From NCBI RefSeq assembly GCF_000149955.1, contig NC_030991.1:1022766-1059357 (forward strand): a DNA stretch of 36,592 bases. The letters run 5' to 3'. Below the pieces are notes generated by a model, which worked only from the letters and a program-made list of their open reading frames with translations, had not been told where the DNA came from and did not search any database. Position numbers and translations under genes: made by a program. Origin of the DNA: Fusarium oxysporum f. sp. lycopersici 4287 (taxonomy: Eukaryota > Ascomycota > Sordariomycetes > Hypocreales > Nectriaceae). Below are positions 1 through 10,282 of the stretch, piece after piece; within the stretch, counting starts at the first letter, position 1; every line of letters begins with the position of its first letter.

Positions 1-684
1 ATGGCCCCGACGATGGACTACGCTTCGAACGTTTGGTCCCACCGATGCGAGTGGAAGGAAGACCAGGTGGCTGAACGAGGCACAGATAATGGGTGCGCAA
101 GCCATCACAGGAGCCTTCAAGACGGTTTCGATGGCAGTGACGGAAGCTGAAGCTGGTATTCTACCCATCGGTGAACGCCACGCGCAGGCCGGCACACGGC
201 TCTACGTCAACATGCAAACACTGCCGAAGGTGCACCCGCTGGCGACACTTAGGGTGAGGGAGACACGGAGGTATATGTCGCCGTTGGCGAAACTAGCACT
301 CGCCCACGATGGCGCAATAGAACGGATGGAAACGATCGAGCCGTATGCACTACCACCGTGGCATAGACACATGGTGGTGGAATACGATTCAGACAAGGAG
401 GCAGCGGCATATGTAGATACAGGTGACGGCGTGACCGAGACCAGCAACATGAGACAAGTGCTCATCGCAACGAGCGCCTCTGCGAGAAACGAACTAGTCG
501 GCATGGGCGGCATTGTGCACAACACCGCCAGCGGAGGAGCGAATGATAATATTGTAGCAAAGTATTCCGCCACTCTTGGCCCGAGAGACGAGCAAAACGC
601 ATACATGTCGTGGGCCCTATGAGGCGTATCCTCCCGGGCGGAATAAATTCATTCATTCATTCATTCATTCATTCATTCATTCAT
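1..684 (+). mobile_element. 3' fragment of a Tad-like LINE (non-LTR retrotransposon), internally deleted
   Basis: The window opens inside the ORF2 of a fungal non-LTR element. One frame (1 to about 60) reads APTMDYASNVWSHRC, and after a +1 shift another reads TRWLNEAQ..GAQAITGAF, the familiar linker between reverse transcriptase and RNase H of Tad/I-type LINEs. The open stretch continues to 622 and ends in an RNase H-like start (VLIATSASARNELVGMGGIVHN). Where RNase H should continue (after PRDEQNAY) the sequence jumps directly to the 3'-terminal segment with GAGGCGTATCCTCCCGGGCG and an (ATTC)n tail. I infer an internal deletion joining mid-RNase H to the 3' UTR. The copy is dead: it has a frameshift, lost part of RNase H, and probably continues off the left edge. 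Family membership rests on recognised motifs, not on an alignment. Confidence 0.8.
647..684 (+). repeat. (ATTC)n tail of the LINE
   Basis: About nine and a half tandem ATTC units directly follow the conserved LINE 3' terminus at 620-646. Many non-LTR elements end in a short tandem tail rather than poly(A), so this marks the 3' boundary of the insertion. Confidence 0.9.
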
Positions 685-1401
685 AAGAGATAACTTGAGA
701 CAAAAATCAGCATATTTTTGCTGCTGCTCAACACATTTTACTTTAACTCTTTAAGCACGCTCAGTGCGACACCAAGTTTTGGTCAGCCAATCAAATAACG
801 TGTGTGACTGTACCCTCATGCATCATCAGATCACGAAGTAAAGGGGGGGAATTTTACTCACGGCAATATCCGCTGAACTAACACCACTAGCTCTGATACA
901 CCGGCTTCTAAACTGGTGATATCGAAAAGTAGGTTCAATTAGTCCACGGGTAAGATGTATGTAGAAGGGGCTATGATAGCAGTGACGCGTAGTGCGGGCA
1001 ATTTGCTAGTCAGCAACAAACAAAAGTATCGTCATATTTCTCGCACTAACCTTCTCGACAGGATGTAAAGCCCGATGGTAAATTTTGGGTGTTGAACTTA
1101 TGCATAAAGCTAACCGAGGTCTGATAAATATCGGGTGTACGGCAAACAAGATGAGCCGCGAATGCAGCCATTTCTGCTGAAACATGTGGCGCATCCAGCA
1201 CCATGACACTGTCTCTAAAAATTCCCTGTCCAGTCTATGATTAATTTCAAGGCCGCGTAAGTCTTTCCCTCTAGCATACCACCAAGAGGCTTAAAATGGA
1301 GCAACTTCCGATCATTGACGCCAAGACTGGGGGATCTCTTGGCAACGATCTCTGTGCATGGGCATGATCCGACCCTAAAATGCTCCTACTGTAGTAGTCG
1401 G
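685..1401. other. non-coding stretch, no gene recognised
   Basis: No open frame with recognisable similarity or plausible splice structure was found between the LINE tail and the first assembly gap. Only short chance ORFs are present. Confidence 0.5.
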
Positions 1402-1900
1402 NNNNNNNNNNNNNNNNNNNNNNNNNNNNNNNNNNNNNNNNNNNNNNNNNNNNNNNNNNNNNNNNNNNNNNNNNNNNNNNNNNNNNNNNNNNNNNNNNNN
1501 NNNNNNNNNNNNNNNNNNNNNNNNNNNNNNNNNNNNNNNNNNNNNNNNNNNNNNNNNNNNNNNNNNNNNNNNNNNNNNNNNNNNNNNNNNNNNNNNNNNN
1601 NNNNNNNNNNNNNNNNNNNNNNNNNNNNNNNNNNNNNNNNNNNNNNNNNNNNNNNNNNNNNNNNNNNNNNNNNNNNNNNNNNNNNNNNNNNNNNNNNNNN
1701 NNNNNNNNNNNNNNNNNNNNNNNNNNNNNNNNNNNNNNNNNNNNNNNNNNNNNNNNNNNNNNNNNNNNNNNNNNNNNNNNNNNNNNNNNNNNNNNNNNNN
1801 NNNNNNNNNNNNNNNNNNNNNNNNNNNNNNNNNNNNNNNNNNNNNNNNNNNNNNNNNNNNNNNNNNNNNNNNNNNNNNNNNNNNNNNNNNNNNNNNNNNN
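1402..1900. other. assembly gap (499 N)
   Basis: Run of N characters. Nothing can be said about its content, and the true length may differ. Confidence 1.
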
Positions 1901-2051
1901 TTGCTAGTCAAATTGGCCAGAAATGAAGCTTAAAGAGCGTTAAACCAAAGGAGTTCATGATGGTCTATCGAGTATCAGCACAGTATACCTTCTCAACACA
2001 TTAGTCACTCATTGCCACAATTAGCCTTTGAGACATTCATGATCCATTGAC

Positions 2052-3347
2052 ATGAAGCTCACCCCGACAAAAGCCATTGTTGGCGCTCTAGCGCTAAGTA
2101 AGACCCCCTGACTGCTCAAAAAATGCAGCATTAGGCAGGATCTCATAAACCTTCTTATCTAGTCGCTGGAAAGACATCAGCATCTCCAGTGTCCTACTGC
2201 GATGGAGATTCTAGCAAGATTTGTTACAGCTGGGGCGTGCCATCTTCAACAGCCACGTCAAGCTCTGACACGTTATTCCTACGACTCGAAGCTCCCACCG
2301 ATTACCAATGGATCGCCCTCGGAACCGGAGACCGCATGAGCGGCTCTACAATGTTCGTCGTTTATCAAGACGGTTCTGGGAATGTTACCTTGAGCACGAG
2401 AAAGGGGCATGGCCATAATATGCCTGAGTATAGCCGCATGAGTTCTGTCAAGCTTCTTGAAGGAAGCGGCGTCTCGAATAAAACGATGGTGGCAAATATA
2501 GAATGTGGTGACCTAGGTACTTTGGACTTGAAAGGGTCTAGTGACTGGATCAGTGCTTGGAGGACTGGTAGTGCTTTGGACACGACCGATGTCAGTGCTG
2601 TCTTCGACGAGCACGACGGCACCGACGGTTTCTCAGTCGACCTTTCAAAAGCATTCATAACTTCGAACAGCAACCCTTTTACCAACAAGTCGAATACTCA
2701 GCCTAGCTCAGGCTCCAGCAACGACGCTGTTGCCGGTGGCGGTGGTGGTGAGGACCATACTGGCACGATTCATGGTGTCATTATGTCCGTCGTTTTCCTA
2801 CTAGGATTTCCCATCGGTTCCCTATTGATGCCGTTGCTGGGGAAGTGGCTTGTTCATGCTTCATGGCAGATAATTATGTTTATCGGCATGTGGGTTGGCT
2901 TTGGTGTCGGCAAGATTGCTGCCGACCGCGGCGGAGACGTATGTATTCCAACAATTGTTCTTTGAACGACAACACTTGCTAACTCGTGTTTAGTGGTTCA
3001 CCGAACCTCATGTCCAGCTCGGCACCATTGTATGCATCCTCATGATTATACAGCCAATCCTAGGATGGTGGCATCACCAGAACTACCTCAGATACGAACG
3101 ACGAACCGCCATTAGCCACGCCCATCTCTGGTACGGCCGGGCTTTGATGATAATTGGGATCCTTAATGCTGGGATTGGTCTGCAGTTATCAGGTGCTTCT
3201 ACGGGTCTGATCATTGCCTATGCTGTTGTCAGTGTCATTGTATTTGCAATGTATACTGCGGGTTCTGTTCGCAAGATGATTAGAATGCGGAGGAAGGAAA
3301 GCCGTCTGATGTCTGATGTTTCTAGTAGCGCACTAGAGCTGACGTAA
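2052..3347 (+). CDS. DOMON / cytochrome b561 membrane protein (CDH-type cytochrome domain), putative ferric or trans-membrane reductase
   Basis: Three exons give a 391-residue protein: 2052-2097, 2163-2938 and 2994-3347, with GT-AG introns of 65 (GTAAGA..TAG) and 55 (GTATGT..TAG) bases. The start at 2052 adds a signal peptide (residues about 1-23, MKLTPTKAIVGALAL) to the open frame. Residues about 25-180 form a DOMON domain of the cellobiose-dehydrogenase cytochrome type; the Met in GDRMSGSTMFVVY is a likely haem ligand. A Gly-rich linker (AVAGGGGGEDH, about 207) leads to a cytochrome b561 module with several membrane segments and histidines in TIHGVIM, EPHVQLG, GWWHH and ISHAHLWYGR, spaced as haem ligands. 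Family knowledge: such proteins move electrons across the plasma membrane, probably to ferric iron or an extracellular acceptor. No break was seen. The substrate is unknown. Confidence 0.9.
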
Positions 3348-3455
3348 TTTGTGTTGAAGGAGTCGTGGTTGAGACTTGGGAGTTATGGGCTTGACGAAAG
3401 AACTAGCGAATAATCTAGAATAGACGGGCCGAATACAATAATCGCTGCTATGCAC

Positions 3456-3840
3456 TTATACCAGTCTACAGTCACCACTGGGTGGAATGTCATGCACCTC
3501 AGCGAAAGGATCATCGCACGCATCATCCACTCTCATGAACTCAATCGTCCCCTGAAGGTCCTTTGCATAAGTCGCGCCATAAATCTCTTCAATAAAGGCG
3601 AAGATTAGATCCAAGCCAGAAGTAACCTGCCCCAGCCTTGTTAGCATATCCATTATGTCAAAAGCTCTAGAGGGGAATACTCACACCCGACGATGTCCAC
3701 ACGTTTCCATCGACATTCCATCTTGCTGACGAAACCCACTTGACATCTGGTCCCATCGCTGTAACTGTCTTCCAAGCTTTCTTATTGGTCGTTGCCCGTT
3801 GCCCGTTGCCCGTTTCCCATCCAATACCCCAGCCCTAAAC
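3456..3840 (-). pseudogene. DJ-1/PfpI (class I glutamine-amidotransferase-like) gene remnant, 5' truncated and frameshifted
   Basis: Read on the minus strand, the remnant begins [11 protein letters not shown] and, after a frame change, continues [25 protein letters not shown] 58-base intron follows (3627-3684, GTGAGT..CAG), then VTSGLDLIFAFIEEIYG to DDPFAEVHDIPP and a stop at 3456. This is the C-terminal half of a fungal DJ-1/PfpI protein; TSSG-VTSGLD is a hallmark of the family. The N-terminal half with the nucleophile-elbow cysteine is missing, because a LINE 3' terminus sits directly upstream (3844-3889). The frame is also broken by a GTTGCCC triplication (3791-3811), where one unit is expected: 14 extra bases shift the frame by two. 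The splice sites remain good, so the decay looks fairly recent. Confidence 0.85.
3791..3811 (-). repeat. three tandem GTTGCCC units causing a frameshift
   Basis: Seven-base unit repeated three times inside the DJ-1-like exon. With a single unit, LDGKRAT would join TNKKAWK in frame as in DJ-1/PfpI homologues. The two extra units add 14 bases. Confidence 0.85.
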
Positions 3841-3843
3841 GAA

Positions 3844-3889
3844 ATGAATGAATTTATTACGCCCGGGAGGATACGCCTCATAGGGCCAT
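3844..3889 (-). mobile_element. solo LINE 3' terminus, inverted relative to the copy at 620-684
   Basis: The reverse complement matches the terminus of the first LINE: CCCTATGAGGCGTATCCTCC, then CGGGCG.AATAAATTCATTCATT. The tandem tail is only two or three units long and points into the DJ-1-like exon. Upstream of this terminus (above 3890) the sequence no longer resembles the first copy, so this is either a 5'-truncated or rearranged insertion, or a different subfamily. The rest may lie in the gap at 3987. Confidence 0.8.
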
Positions 3890-3986
3890 CTCGTTACATT
3901 GTTCTCCCCACATTTTACCCTTAACATCCTTAACCTCTCCAGTCCTTACACCTTGCCACTTTTCCCAGCCTCGCTTGTCCCTGTGA

Positions 3987-4719
3987 NNNNNNNNNNNNNN
4001 NNNNNNNNNNNNNNNNNNNNNNNNNNNNNNNNNNNNNNNNNNNNNNNNNNNNNNNNNNNNNNNNNNNNNNNNNNNNNNNNNNNNNNNNNNNNNNNNNNNN
4101 NNNNNNNNNNNNNNNNNNNNNNNNNNNNNNNNNNNNNNNNNNNNNNNNNNNNNNNNNNNNNNNNNNNNNNNNNNNNNNNNNNNNNNNNNNNNNNNNNNNN
4201 NNNNNNNNNNNNNNNNNNNNNNNNNNNNNNNNNNNNNNNNNNNNNNNNNNNNNNNNNNNNNNNNNNNNNNNNNNNNNNNNNNNNNNNNNNNNNNNNNNNN
4301 NNNNNNNNNNNNNNNNNNNNNNNNNNNNNNNNNNNNNNNNNNNNNNNNNNNNNNNNNNNNNNNNNNNNNNNNNNNNNNNNNNNNNNNNNNNNNNNNNNNN
4401 NNNNNNNNNNNNNNNNNNNNNNNNNNNNNNNNNNNNNNNNNNNNNNNNNNNNNNNNNNNNNNNNNNNNNNNNNNNNNNNNNNNNNNNNNNNNNNNNNNNN
4501 NNNNNNNNNNNNNNNNNNNNNNNNNNNNNNNNNNNNNNNNNNNNNNNNNNNNNNNNNNNNNNNNNNNNNNNNNNNNNNNNNNNNNNNNNNNNNNNNNNNN
4601 NNNNNNNNNNNNNNNNNNNNNNNNNNNNNNNNNNNNNNNNNNNNNNNNNNNNNNNNNNNNNNNNNNNNNNNNNNNNNNNNNNNNNNNNNNNNNNNNNNNN
4701 NNNNNNNNNNNNNNNNNNN
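3987..4719. other. assembly gap (733 N)
   Basis: Run of N characters separating the inverted LINE end from the hAT element. It probably hides the 5' terminal inverted repeat of the hAT element. Confidence 1.
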
Positions 4720-7025
4720 CGCAATCCCAACGCTGTGCGTCTACATCGTCGTAGATATGGCAATTCGGCTACGATGTCGAGAAGAGCGATGACGATACAA
4801 AGCGGCGATGGGTTTGCAAGGTCTGTGTTGACAGTCGCAGGCCAAACCCTCATTCGGCGGCCTCGAGTGGTACGCAGAACGCGGAGATCCATCTCTGGAA
4901 TGACCACAAGGTCTGTGACCCTTCTGGAAGACGGAAGCCGCCTAGCAAAGCAAAGGAGAAGACACCATCGAGGAATATCGCCGAGATAATGAAGTTAAAT
5001 ACCCGTGATGCGCGAGAGCAGCAGATTGCAAACCAGATCATTGGCCGTTTTGACCGGCTAGTCTTTCAGCTTTTGGTAGTCTCGTGGATCATCAACAGCA
5101 ACTCTTCTTTCCAACGAAGTGAAGATCCATATCTCCGCGCCGCTTTCGAATATCTCAATCCACTCGTGAAGACAACCGAAGCGCATATTACGCACAATAC
5201 CGTCCGCAGGCGTATTCTTCAGGTATACGAGGAAAACAAGGCTGAGATCAAGCGAGCATTAGCGACAGCTCCAGGGTTACTTCATATTGCGTTCGATGGT
5301 TGGAGGTCCAATAATCGCCACGCTTTATATGGAATCTGTTGCTACTTTCTTAACACCCTTGGCCAGCCAGGAAAGCTTATGCTTGGCCTTCCTGAGCTTG
5401 TTGACCGCCATTCTGGTGACAATATCGCCACCCACGTAGTCAAGGTCCTTTGAAGCTACGGCATAACCTATAAGGTGGGATATTTCACACTTAATAACGC
5501 CAGCAATAACGACACGGCGATGGAAGAAATTGGGAAGGCGCTCGGTTTTGAGGGTAAAACTCGGCGATTACGCTGCTTTGGCCATATCCTTAATCTCGCT
5601 GTTAAAGCACTTCTTTTTGGCCATTATTCCGAGGCCTTCGAGGACGATATCCAAGGGAACGAGACCCTTGATGCGAAGGCCTACGAGCTATAGAGACGGA
5701 AAGGACCAGTTGGGAAACTTTATAACCTCATCTTCTGGATCCACCGCTCAGACTCGCTTACCAATCTCCTCCGGTCTCTTCAGCTTACCGCATACAGCAA
5801 GTCTGACGATCCGGTGACTCGAGCGAAGAAACCTCTAGATGTTATCATTGATGTGGTTACCCGTTGGCTTTCCACCTTTTATATAATTCGGCGTGCCCTT
5901 CTCCTGAAGGACTTCCTTAAGGACCTTTGGTATGAGCAGAAGAGCGAGTAGGAGGGGTTGGTATTGAGGGGAAAGAAGTCAAGCAGCGAGATGCCGCTCT
6001 GCCTCAGGGACGAGAACAAACTCGAGGAGAAGGACTAGGCTATTATTTCCTTATTTAACGAGGTCCTTCAATACTTCGAGCACGTCTTGATTACTCTCGA
6101 AGGCGACGGTCAGCAGCGTAAGCGGAAGGAAGGATACATTGGGGCATATAGGTGTCCGTGGGATACCCTGCTTGGCTATGAATATCTCCTTGGCAAAATA
6201 GAGGTATATAAGACTGCTGCCCATTAATATCCCGATCCCAAGCACTTCAGGGTTAAAATTAACCTCTGTTGGAAAAAGCTTGACAAGTATTACTCGCGGC
6301 TTGAGGAGACGCTGGTTTATTATGCCGCCATTGCACTTAACCTAGCGTATCGTTGGGGATATTTCGAGGACGTGTGGGCGGACTGCCCAGACTGGATCCA
6401 AACTGCAAAGTCCCTTATAGAAGAACTATACCGGTCTCACTACGAGCCGCGAATTATCTCTCGAGATCGAGAACGCGGCGAGCCGGTCACGAAGAAGCGG
6501 CGCATAGATCGGAATCCCTTTGACGAGTATCGTGAAGAATCTCGTCAGGCCCCGACTCTATTACAACCACCTTCATCGATGACTACCTCGTTGCAAGCCG
6601 AGGACGCGGCGAGCAGTTCTACACATGCTGTTGGCGACGAATACAGCGATTGGTTCCGTGACGTCCACAAGTCCGACCAGAATATCCTAGATCCTATTAG
6701 CGATTGGTATGAGAGACGAGAAGAGTATCCACGTCTGTCACAAATGGCTCTTGATGTGCTCTCTGTTCTTCCTATGTCTGCTGATGTTAAGAGACTCTTC
6801 TCAACATGCGGTCGAATGGTTCGAGACGATCGTGCCAGGCTGGACGCTAGTACGATCGGGATGACATAGACGGTGAGATCATGGCATTGCGGAGGCTATA
6901 TTAAGAGCACGGAGAAGCTCCTTGAGGATGCGAAGGTGCCAGGGACTAATCTGTTAGCTGAAATGAGCTTTGCGGAGGCCCGGGAGGCAACGGGTGGGAG
7001 GATCACGTGTACTGTCCCTTTATAG
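4720..7025 (+). pseudogene. hAT-family transposase, degenerate
   Basis: One frame can be followed from the gap edge to a stop at 7023. It starts with a BED-type zinc finger (RRWVCKVCV .. LWNDHKV, from about 4803). It continues with the catalytic-core block AFDGWRSNNRHALYGI (about 5290-5340), GYFTLNNASNNDTAM (5476-5520), RCFGHILNLAVKAL, and the C-terminal hAT dimerisation region DPISDWYERREEYPRLSQMA .. SADVKRLFSTCGRMV, then TVRSWHCGGYIKST. In-frame stops occur at 4752, 5451, 5691, 5949, 6036, 6225 and 6867. Most would arise from TGG-to-TAG, CAA-to-TAA or CAG-to-TAG changes, the direction expected of RIP. The core motif normally LDNASNND reads LNNASNND, so a presumed catalytic Asp is Asn. The copy is inactive. 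The left end is lost in the gap. Confidence 0.9.
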
Positions 7026-7027
7026 CG

Positions 7028-7175
7028 TCCACGCATTTCCATTTCCACGTCCATCCATTCCACGGGCCCACTCTTAGCGTCCATTTCCATCCATTCCATC
7101 CATTCCATCCAAGGTGGGCCTACATGGATGTCCATCCATTCTACAAGAGGCTGCGTGGATTGGAAATGGAATGGA
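7028..7175. repeat. CCATCCATTCC-rich subterminal repeats 3' of the hAT transposase
   Basis: Directly after the transposase stop there are many copies of CCATCCATT, CCATTTCC and their reverse complements. Roughly inverted arms begin TCCACGCATTTCC (7028) and end GGAAATGGAATGG (about 7172). hAT elements often carry subterminal transposase-binding repeats, so I infer this is the 3' terminal region. The exact terminal inverted repeat and 8-bp target duplication could not be defined. Confidence 0.5.
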
Positions 7176-7202
7176 CCGCCAGCCTGTCGACACTCAGATG
7201 AG

Positions 7203-8469
7203 GATAATCAGGGGATAGCCTGGATATAACCTGGTTCACTGGATGCACAGCACCACCTTGGCGACTCAGATGAGATACGGATTTTTCTCCCATATTTCCA
7301 TGGCGTGGATCCAATCTTCGACGGTCATGTAGTTATAGAAGTTGAAAACCTTCAAGGTAATATGAGGGGCAAGTAAGGGTCACAATCACATATGGTATTT
7401 AGTTTATGCATCACATGCACTAACTTTTACATAGTGTGCCAAGTATAATATTACTCTTATTGCCAGTGTTAAGAAAAAGGAATCTGAGGCTTATATACTG
7501 TATTATTAGAGCTGCGTCCTATGATTAAATCATGATTTACGCCAGCTCAACCATAGTGGATTATATTGGTCGAGAGCGACACTACTGCAACAAGATCGAC
7601 GCTAACTGATACGTGGTATTCATATATGGGCTCAGTGAGTGGTTCAAGACATCATGTCCCGTCTTTTAACCGGAGTTGACTGGAAATACCATTCCAATAC
7701 TTCCAAACAAAAGGCCAATTGCGACCCAGATAGTATTTAAAGGTCGACTTAAGTATCACTAAACCACATGTCAATCCAACCCAAGGGGTTGAAGTGGGGC
7801 TTTTAGGGCCCCATAATTATCATCAGATATAAGGAGTCAAGTGAGGGGCAGGATAAGCAAAGAAAGGGCTTTCGCCGGCCAAAGGGAGGAGTCAAGATCA
7901 GATTTAGACCTAAGCTGAGGTATAGTCTAGGTGAGGTTAACACAGTACGCGTACAACGAGAATGTTGGATTTCGGTATAAGAAAGAATTACCAGTACCAG
8001 GTGTCTGTCCTATAGTATTATTGTGCCACTCTAGCTCTTAGTTATTATACCGCCCGCGGCAATTGAGAACCCTACAGACAGCCAATTACAACATGGTAGT
8101 AAGTACCGATACCATCACTGACCTACACGAGCTTCCTTGGGACAGAAGGGAGAGCCGACCTGAGGTAGGTAAACGAAACCAACGACCCTTAGGCACCTAC
8201 AGGTAACATTTAATTTAATTCTACCATTACTTGTTTGTTAATATGGCCAAATACCTTTTTTGATCTCTTGACATCTAATATTCCTTGTGGCATTCAGTAC
8301 TGATACCTCATAGCAACTAATTGACTACTTCCTGGATAAATTCAGTCAGGGTGAGAAGTTCGCCTGGTCCCAATATGCAAGACACTCACATATCTAAGAC
8401 AATATCTTCGCCGATCTTTCATGCGGGATAGCCCTATATAATCTCCCAATAGTTTCCCCAGTTCCAAAC
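7203..8469. other. non-coding stretch, no gene recognised
   Basis: No recognisable coding frame. A TATATAA box at about 8435 lies 35 bases before the presumed ancestral start of the bHLH pseudogene and may be its old promoter. Confidence 0.5.
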
Positions 8470-9095
8470 ATAGCCTCATCTCAACCATCGCCCACCATTT
8501 CTCCGGCTGATCACTTCGCATCAGAGCCCAGTTTCCCCTTTAATATCCCCGCTGGGGATAACGATGAGTTCGTCGCTCTGTATAGTCATCCGATAGGGTC
8601 ACAGAGTTCTGAGTTGGATACTGCCGCGACCTGGCCAGAATTGGATCAGAAGAGAATCTTGGCTCGACCATCCGAAGCCAGCAGCCCCGAAAGCAATGAC
8701 TGTAATGATTACCCTGCCGGCAATCATATTAGCAGCCAACGGGCCACAAAGGCTCCTATAGAGGTCAAGTTGCGCTCAGCGTCTCGCAGGCCAAAGAGAT
8801 TCCGGAGAAAGCCACCATTACCCCCAAACATCCAGCAGGCTCGCGAGTGCCACAACAACGTTGATAAACAGTACTGTATACGAAGCTTCGCTTCGAAAGC
8901 TTGCTTATGGCAATCCATGGCTTAAGACCCAAGAAAGACAACGTGGGTGGGGATGACTCAATGGATGCCGATTATTGTTACAGCAGAGGCGAGGTTCTGG
9001 ATGCCGCAAGACAGCGCATTCTGACTATGGAGGAAGAGAATAAACAACTATCAACTCGGATTCAGGTGCTCAGTAAGAGCCCCAGGATTAATTAA
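8470..9095 (+). pseudogene. fungal bHLH transcription factor, decayed
   Basis: An open frame from 8470 reads (I)ASSQPSPTISPADHF .. EFVALYSHPIGSQSSELD, then LRSASRRPKRFRRKPPL and the bHLH start ARECHNNVDKQY (about 8838-8873). After a frame change it reads KLRFESLLMAI .. YSRGEVLDAARQRI, then LTMEEENKQLSTRIQVLS and a stop at 9093. This is the basic-helix1-loop-helix2-leucine layout of fungal bHLH proteins. Two defects are seen. The codon at 8470, preceded by a good initiation context (AAAC), is ATA where ATG would be expected. The basic region lacks about four bases near 8884, which shifts the frame and removes DNA-contact residues. The lost start is my inference; the frame break is directly visible. 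A downstream start cannot rescue a complete DNA-binding domain. Confidence 0.8.
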
Positions 9096-10282
9096 AGGGC
9101 AGCTCTAGATTGAATGAAAGCATAGTCAAAGAAAGGGGGCTTACTGTGTTATATATAATACTTAAGCCTTAATCGCATTTGATATCCCATGGGTGAGGAG
9201 AATAAGAAGGGCATCGCCAAAACCTGTTTAGAATGCAACTTGGCATCACCTTGAAATTCCGCTCGTCCCTTGAAAATACTTATTATAGTCTCTATCAGTA
9301 AATAACTAACAAAGGACTGAGAGGATTACATGTTAGTGGCTTACTGTATGACATAGCGCCAGGTGAGGGGAATAGCATCAGAGTCAGCAAATTCTTCCGT
9401 CGTGGAAAGGAGACCTATATACCCATAACGTGCAGGTCTGGCAATGAGAAGGATTTCTAAAGAAGCAAGTCAACCGTTGCATCCAGAAGGAAGCTGGTGA
9501 AAATTTGCGAATTGATGTTTTATACATTTACCTTGAATATTTACAAGTAGAAGAGTTCACAGACACCTCTGACTAATGTTGTTGTTTAATCAATTTGCCT
9601 GTACTCTGTGCTATCAGGCTGTCTGTACTGTACACTGGCCAATTCTAAGTGAATAGGGGTCAAGGTCTAGAACCTTGGAGAAATAAAACTAGACACTAAA
9701 ATGGCTAGGCTTGAACGCGAGGTTGGATTTTAAGGTTTCGTGGACTTTTGCCCGATATGATATGTCTGCAACTGCATTAATTCGTGTTTCTAAAATAACC
9801 TTATGCACTACCAGATAAATGACGATTCGCTGGCTCCTCCGTACTCCGAGATAAAATATATAATATAAACGGTAGATTGATAGTAATACAGATCTACGCG
9901 TAGTATAAGATCAAACTGTTATCTTCCTAATGACTCTATATATGGGCTTGGCTAGGCCTTTCCGGCAAAGGCTTAGATTATATAAAATTATATGCGCATA
10001 TAGGGCATGTATCGTGTTCCGCAAGGTACCAGGTAGTAATACATTCCGAGTGGAAAGTATGCTCGCATGCCAGATGGCGTACTATATCAGTGTCTTGAAC
10101 AGCGCCTAGGCAAATAACGCTAAACAAAGAGGCAAGTGGTTAGTTAAGTCCTTTTTATGATTACCAAAGCGTCAAGAAGACATACTATGTCATATTGGGG
10201 ACAGGGATCGCCTAAGAGGCATGGACTTGATGCTCAAGCTCAGATCTAATCTCTTTGCTTGTTTTAGGGGGAGTAATCATAT
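9096..10282. other. non-coding stretch, no gene recognised
   Basis: AT-biased sequence with only short frames. No family, RNA gene or clear repeat was recognised. Confidence 0.5.

Noticed and set aside
202..606. Minus-strand 134-codon open frame
   Set aside because: It is the antisense shadow of the LINE RNase H frame and has no recognisable domain.
1315..1926. Open frames running across runs of N (also 3899-4792, 3930-4907)
   Set aside because: They are open only because the gap has no stop codons.
3791..3811. CRISPR-like or regulatory direct repeat
   Set aside because: Three contiguous 7-base units without spacers inside an exon; slippage is the simple explanation. No CRISPR array was seen anywhere, and none is expected in a fungal sequence.
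7007..7201. His/Pro/Phe-rich and Met/Glu/Trp-rich short frames
   Set aside because: They translate the CCATCCATTCC repeat array in both directions.
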